A stretch of 24,852 nucleotides of DNA, from positions 1-24,852 of the forward strand of contig URSD01000037.1 in assembly GCA_900550395.1 (NCBI GenBank), read 5' to 3'. Shown here piece by piece: positions 21,116 to 24,852 of this stretch. Both the position numbers and the translations under genes were made by a program. Every line of letters begins with the position of its first letter. The first letter of the stretch is position 1. Origin of the DNA: an uncultured Porphyromonadaceae bacterium. GTDB lineage: Bacteria > Bacteroidota > Bacteroidia > Bacteroidales > Muribaculaceae. Under the pieces are notes generated by a model. The model saw nothing but the letters and a program-made list of their open reading frames with translations. It did not search any database and was not told the origin of the DNA.

Positions 21116-22585
21116 TCACGCCTTCATCTGCGCCTTAGGCAGACAGAAGGCGAAGCAGAGGCCGCCCGTCTCGGCATTGTAGACGCGGATATGGCCGCCG
21201 TGGGCCTCCACCGTGCTCTCCACGATGGGCAGGCCCAGGCCTGTGCCGCCCGCCTTGCGCGAACGGCCCGAATCGATGCGGTAGAAGCGCTCGAAAAGAT
21301 GGTCGAGGTGTTCCTCCGGCACGCCTATGCCGTTGTCGTAGAAGTCGAAGTAGTAGTATTTCTCGTCGTCATGGCGCAGGCGCACGCCGCACACGGTGCC
21401 CTTGGAGTAGGCCACGGCATTGCGGATAAGGTTCATGAGCATACCCGTGAGCAGATTGAAATTGCCCTTGATGTATGTGCCCGGCGGCACATCGTTCTCG
21501 AAGCTCATGGTTCCGATTGTGCCGGACTCCACGGCATCGTCGGCCACCGCGTACGCCACATCGTGGTAGTCGATCTCCTCAAGGTTGATGAGCGCGCCGC
21601 CCTCCTGCAGGCGCGTTATGGCCGTGACGTCGGCCACGAGCTGCACCAGGCGGTCGCTGTGTTCCTGCACCTTATTCAGGAAATGCCGGCGCGAGGCCTC
21701 GTCCATGTCGGGATTGTCCACGATGGTGTCGATGTAGCCCTTGATTACGCCTATGGGCGTCTTTAGCTCATGGTTGATGTTGTTGGTGAGCTGCCGCTTG
21801 ACGCGCGCTTTCTCCTCCATGGCGTGCATAGCCACCTCATGCTCCTGCTTGAGATGCTTCAGTGCCAGCAGACGGTCCTGATATATCTGCACGATCTGGC
21901 GGGAGATGTCGCCGAGTTCGTCGTGGGGATAGTCGTCGGACGGCATGAAGTCGGGATTGGACGCCGCATTCTCCGCAAAGGTACGCAGCATCCGTATGTT
22001 GCGGCCGAAATGCCGTGTGCTGTAATAGCCCACCACCGTCAGCACGACAGCGAGCACCAGCATTATCCACCAGAAGTCCTGGCTCTTCTCGTCGAGCATG
22101 AGTGAGATCTCGCTGCCGAAAGGCATCATGGAGTACACCTCCACGCGCCCGTCGTCGCTGCGCTCCACCTTGTAGAAGAAATTGGCTTCTTCGTTCTCGA
22201 CACGCTTCAGGCCGTCAGTCACGTCGGCCGTGGAGGGCTCTATTATCTCGCCGGTGTTGTAGACGAGATGGCCGTCGTAGTAGACCGACATGCACACACT
22301 CTCGTACAGGGGGCTCTCCTTGTAGTAGTTGGCCATGAAGTTGATGAAGGGCAGCGGGTCGTCATTGTTCTCGAAGGCGGCCACCACACGTTTGCCCACG
22401 AACTCCAGCGGCTCGCGCACGCGCGCGTCGTTGAGGACCTCCATATTGTGCCGCTGCCACAGGGCCATGCCCAGCAGCAGCGTCCACATGGAAAGCGTCA
22501 GCGGCACAAAAAGCTGCCACTGATAGCTAATATGTCTCCTTGAAGCCGTAGCCGAACCCTTGCCGGGTGATGATGTTGTTGCCAT
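21116..22585 (-). CDS. Sensor histidine kinase
   Basis: A 489-residue membrane sensor kinase. TM1 (about 25-45) and TM2 (about 168-190, WWIMLVLAVVLTVVGYY) enclose a periplasmic sensor domain of about 120 residues; a HAMP segment follows, then the phosphoacceptor box NINHELKTPIGVIKGY, the N box LIRNAVAYSKG, the G1 box DNGIGVPEEHLDHLFERFYR and G2 GGTGLGLPIV. The partner is the response regulator directly upstream. Start choice is uncertain: the ATG at 22585 makes a 59-base overlap with the regulator gene, while the family core begins at ISYQWQLF, about 20 residues later. The signal is unknown. Confidence 0.9.
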   Translation of the reverse strand: MATTSSPGKGSATASRRHISYQWQLFVPLTLSMWTLLLGMALWQRHNMEVLNDARVREPLEFVGKRVVAAFENNDDPLPFINFMANYYKESPLYESVCMSVYYDGHLVYNTGEIIEPSTADVTDGLKRVENEEANFFYKVERSDDGRVEVYSMMPFGSEISLMLDEKSQDFWWIMLVLAVVLTVVGYYSTRHFGRNIRMLRTFAENAASNPDFMPSDDYPHDELGDISRQIVQIYQDRLLALKHLKQEHEVAMHAMEEKARVKRQLTNNINHELKTPIGVIKGYIDTIVDNPDMDEASRRHFLNKVQEHSDRLVQLVADVTAITRLQEGGALINLEEIDYHDVAYAVADDAVESGTIGTMSFENDVPPGTYIKGNFNLLTGMLMNLIRNAVAYSKGTVCGVRLRHDDEKYYYFDFYDNGIGVPEEHLDHLFERFYRIDSGRSRKAGGTGLGLPIVESTVEAHGGHIRVYNAETGGLCFAFCLPKAQMKA

Positions 22586-23246
22586 ATTCGCCAAGCTTGC
22601 GGCGCAGACGCGTTATATTCGTGTCGATGGTACGGTTGGTCACCACCACATCGTCGCCCCACACCTGCGTTATTATCTCCTCACGCGAATAAATACGGTT
22701 GGGATGGCGGAGGAAGAACAGCAGCAGGTCGTACTCGGTGCGCGTCAGGCCCACCTCCTCGCCGTCGAGGCGGCATATCTTCTCATTGAGATCGATACAC
22801 AAGCCCCGGAACACGACGTCCGGCTCCTTATCGGCATTCTCGACGATCATGCCGGACTGGCCGGAGTGCTCCACTGCCGCCGAACGACGCAGCACGGCGC
22901 GCACGCGCGCCAGCACCTCGCCGATGACGAAGGGCTTCGTCACATAGTCGTCCGCACCGATGTTCAGGCCCATCACCTTGTCATCCTCGGCCCCGAGTGC
23001 CGAGCAGAAGATTATGGGCGTATATTCCGTGGCCGGATTGTTGCGCACTGTCTTTGCGAAGTCAAATCCGCTGATGCGCTCCATCATTATATCGACCATG
23101 ATGAGACTATAAACCGACAAATCTCTCTCAAGAGCTTCCTCGGCGCTGTATGCGCAATCAACGTCATACCCTTCTTTTTCAAGATTGAATTTCAGGATTT
23201 CGCAAATTGCCTCTTCGTCGTCAATTACAAGTATCTTGATTCTCAT
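22527..23246 (-). CDS. OmpR/PhoB-family response regulator
   Basis: A 239-residue two-domain regulator. The receiver domain (1-120) has the acidic pair IDDEE, the phosphoacceptor Asp in MVDIMM (Asp52), the conserved Ser/Thr site in FCSALG and the Lys in VTKPF. The C-terminal winged helix (about 140-237) shows LTRTEYDLLLFFLRHPNRIYSREE and RTIDTNITRLRRKLG, the DNA recognition helix. It is the first gene of the pair; the kinase overlaps its end. A -7 element lies at 23273-23280. Confidence 0.94.
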   Translation of the reverse strand: MRIKILVIDDEEAICEILKFNLEKEGYDVDCAYSAEEALERDLSVYSLIMVDIMMERISGFDFAKTVRNNPATEYTPIIFCSALGAEDDKVMGLNIGADDYVTKPFVIGEVLARVRAVLRRSAAVEHSGQSGMIVENADKEPDVVFRGLCIDLNEKICRLDGEEVGLTRTEYDLLLFFLRHPNRIYSREEIITQVWGDDVVVTNRTIDTNITRLRRKLGEYGNNIITRQGFGYGFKETY

Positions 23247-23272
23247 TTATGCAGTTTAAGGTTTTAACGATT

Positions 23273-23280
23273 CAAAATTA
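23273..23280 (-). promoter_or_regulatory. Probable -7 element of the response-regulator operon
   Basis: TAATTTTG on the - strand, 26 bases before the ATG; no TTTG at -33. A second candidate, TAGCTTTG, lies at 23366-23373. Confidence 0.45.
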
Positions 23281-23374
23281 CAAAATTCTGAGCCTCTTAT
23301 TTGTTAATCAATGTTAAATTCTATACATTCCAAAAACAATATTGTAGCAAGCCGTGTTCTCATATCAAAGCTAC

Positions 23375-23459
23375 TATATTTGCACTGTGTTTTTCATGGT
23401 ATTTAGATTTAAGGTTTAAAGTTTTTCGGTTGTCGTGAGACAGCCGATTTTCTTTTTTT
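23375..23459 (+). ncRNA. Candidate short terminated transcript before the MFS gene
   Basis: TATATTTG (23375-23382) fits the -7 consensus, and a canonical intrinsic terminator follows at 23427-23459. No + strand gene lies upstream for 2.3 kb, so the terminator must serve a transcript starting here, about 70 bases long. The MFS promoter comes directly afterwards. It could be a small RNA or a regulated leader of the MFS gene. The -33 match is poor. Confidence 0.45.
23427..23459 (+). terminator. Intrinsic terminator with GNRA-type loop
   Basis: CGGTTGTC (23427-23434) pairs with GACAGCCG (23439-23446) over 8 base pairs with one G-T wobble, closed by the tetraloop GTGA. ATTTTC and a run of seven T follow on the + strand. 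Confidence 0.8.
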
Positions 23460-23461
23460 AG

Positions 23462-23469
23462 TACCTTTG
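23462..23469 (+). promoter_or_regulatory. Probable -7 element of the MFS gene
   Basis: TACCTTTG, 49 bases before the ATG at 23519. It begins 2 bases after the T-tract of the preceding terminator. The -33 element is not evident. Confidence 0.6.
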
Positions 23470-23518
23470 CAGCCGGAAAAACAAAGGTAAAGAAGACAAG
23501 AAAAAGATTCACTATCCT

Positions 23519-24709
23519 ATGAACAGAGCGCTCGCCGCCCTCTCGCTGGGCACCTTCGCCCTCGGCATCGCCGAATTCGTAATCATGGGCATACTCGTCA
23601 ACATCGCCGGCAGCCTCGGCATCAGTATCGACGCCGCCGGACATCTGATTTCGGCCTACGCCTCCGGCGTGTGCGCAGGCGCCATCGGCCTGCTATTCGT
23701 CCGGCGCATGCCCCTCCACCGCATCATGATACTGCTTGCCGCCGTCATAGGCTTCGGCAACCTGCTCGCCACCCTCGCCCCGGGCTACCACACCCTGCTC
23801 GCCGCGCGCTTCATCTCCGGGCTGCCCCACGGCGCCTACTTCGGCGTCGGAGCCATCGTGGCGCGGCGCCTGGCGCGTCCGGGCCGCGAGACGCAGGCCG
23901 TCGCCCTGATGATTGCGGGCATGACCGTCGCCAACCTCGTCGGCGTACCCCTCGGCACCATGCTCGCCAACCTGCTCTCCTGGCGTCTCGCCTTCCTGGC
24001 CGCAGCGCTCTCCGGCATCGCCACCTTCGTGCTGCTGCGCCTCTGGCTGCCCCGCATGGAGCCTCTGCCCGACACCGGGCTGCGCGGACAGTTCCGCTTC
24101 CTGCGCACCCTGCCGCCATGGCTCATCTTCGGCGCCATCTTCATCGGCCAGACCGGCATCTACTGCTGGTACAGCTACATCGACCCGCTGCTCACGTCGG
24201 TCACCGGCTTCCGCGCCTCCGACCTCAGCTGGCTCATGCTCGTCAGCGGCCTGGGCATGTTCGCCGGCAACCTCTGGGCCGGCCGTCTATCGCTGCGCTA
24301 CAAGCCCTCGCTGATAGCCTCGCTGATGCTCGCCGCGGCGGCAGCGCTCCTCCTTGCCATCTATTTCTGCGCCGCGTCGCCGCTGCTGATGGTGCCGCTG
24401 ATGTTCGCCTGCACCGTGGCTATGTTCGGCTCGGGCGGTCCCTTGCAGTCGTCTATAGTCATCTACGCCCGCGGCGGCGAGATGCTCGGCGCCGCCCTCA
24501 TCCAGATAGCCTACAACGCCGGCAACGCCATCGCCGCGTGGATAGGCGGCCTCGTCATCCGCGCCGGCTACGGCTACGAGGCACCCTGCCTCGCAGGCAT
24601 ACCGCTGGCCGCCACCGGCGCCGTCCTCGTCTTCATCCTCTACCTTAAGCGCGAGCGCAACGCTCCGCAGATTGCTCAGGTAACCGTTCAGCTGAAGCAT
24701 AAACCGTAA
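23519..24709 (+). CDS. MFS transporter, DHA1/AraJ-like exporter
   Basis: A 396-residue inner-membrane protein with 12 predicted helices. The first helices read LSLGTFALGIAEFVIMGIL, typical of the AraJ/SotB/YdhP group, and the loop 2-3 region RRMPLHRIM and helix 4 segment ARFISGLPHGAYFGVGAI are also characteristic. The group exports sugars or drugs by proton antiport; the substrate cannot be deduced. There is no C-terminal domain after the last helix beyond about 20 polar residues. It is monocistronic: a promoter lies just upstream and a hairpin region downstream. Confidence 0.9.
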   Translation: MNRALAALSLGTFALGIAEFVIMGILVNIAGSLGISIDAAGHLISAYASGVCAGAIGLLFVRRMPLHRIMILLAAVIGFGNLLATLAPGYHTLLAARFISGLPHGAYFGVGAIVARRLARPGRETQAVALMIAGMTVANLVGVPLGTMLANLLSWRLAFLAAALSGIATFVLLRLWLPRMEPLPDTGLRGQFRFLRTLPPWLIFGAIFIGQTGIYCWYSYIDPLLTSVTGFRASDLSWLMLVSGLGMFAGNLWAGRLSLRYKPSLIASLMLAAAAALLLAIYFCAASPLLMVPLMFACTVAMFGSGGPLQSSIVIYARGGEMLGAALIQIAYNAGNAIAAWIGGLVIRAGYGYEAPCLAGIPLAATGAVLVFILYLKRERNAPQIAQVTVQLKHKP

Positions 24710-24732
24710 GATATTGATAATCAAGGTGGGGA

Positions 24733-24816
24733 TGCACCCCCGGTGCAATGCGGCTCAAATAACGAAAATTATTACTGTCCGCTAAAACGGGAACAACCCG
24801 CGCTCGTCGCGGGTTG
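24733..24816 (+). other. Hairpin cluster after the MFS gene
   Basis: Three successive hairpins: 24733-24747 (arm TGCACC, loop CCC), 24750-24782 (outer arm GCGG, inner arm AATAA) and 24794-24816 (9-pair arm CAACCCGCG, loop CTCGT). The last could be the MFS terminator, but only a weak T-rich stretch follows it. No gene is seen in this 140-base end region. Confidence 0.5.
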
Positions 24817-24831
24817 AATGTGGTTAGCTTT

Positions 24832-24839
24832 TACCTTTG
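24832..24839 (+). promoter_or_regulatory. -7 element of a transcript leaving the window
   Basis: TACCTTTG fits TAnnTTTG. The predicted start is near 24846, so whatever it drives lies beyond the right edge. Confidence 0.5.
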
Positions 24840-24852
24840 CAGTCGAGATCTC

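Noticed and set aside
24774..24793. End of an insertion sequence near the right edge
   Set aside because: The words look vaguely familiar, but there is no transposase, no second end and no target duplication in view.

Overview
The window reads as a GC-rich member of the Bacteroidales; the family Muribaculaceae is my best guess, inferred and not tested. The evidence is the recurrent Bacteroidota promoter (TTTG, 19-20 bases, TAnnTTTG), a 1497-residue secreted protein ending in a type IX secretion sorting domain, lipoproteins with an acidic post-cysteine export signal, a stand-alone TonB C-terminal-domain protein, and a Bacteroidota-type SRP RNA.

Layout. (1) 1-4600, + strand: part of a phage-like element. 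It holds a 44-residue acidic ORF, an HK97-fold major capsid protein of the SU10 type, an unrecognised 185-residue protein and a short P22-like portal. After these comes an internal promoter driving three small unrecognised genes. No terminase, integrase, tail or lysis gene is visible, and host genes begin 14 bases after the last small gene. (2) 4615-8187, - strand: two housekeeping operons. xseA-xseB-apbE is joined by 4-base overlaps; a LOG-family nucleotide hydrolase plus a PduO-type cobalamin adenosyltransferase follows from its own promoter. (3) 8351-17194, - strand: a cell-surface and envelope region with a 705-residue LruC-type lipoprotein, a PAP2 phosphatase placed directly behind the SRP RNA gene (ffs), and the large T9SS cargo protein. 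The two long gaps in this region (10469-11090 and 11880-12700) are full of repeats. (4) 17401-21037, + strand: asd, a CPA2-type antiporter with a C-terminal soluble region, and a TonB-domain protein. (5) 21116-23246, - strand: an OmpR-type response regulator and its histidine kinase. (6) 23375-24852, + strand: a probable short terminated transcript, an MFS exporter, and a promoter firing off the right edge.

The least explained structure is in the two intergenic gaps around ffs-PAP2. Three copies of an approximately 100-150 bp element each fold into three successive hairpins, with a compensatory base-pair change between two copies. Two of the copies are followed at once by arrays of 9-base units built on the dyad GTCNGAC, in which the central base varies freely. 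A 24-base perfect inverted repeat and several 8-10-base simple-repeat families share the same gaps, and repeats even supply the stop codons of PAP2 and asd. Other points to check are an apparent loss of the usual Thr-Asp motif in the antiporter, a GC-poor centre inside the GC-rich lipoprotein gene, and the candidate small RNA before the MFS gene.
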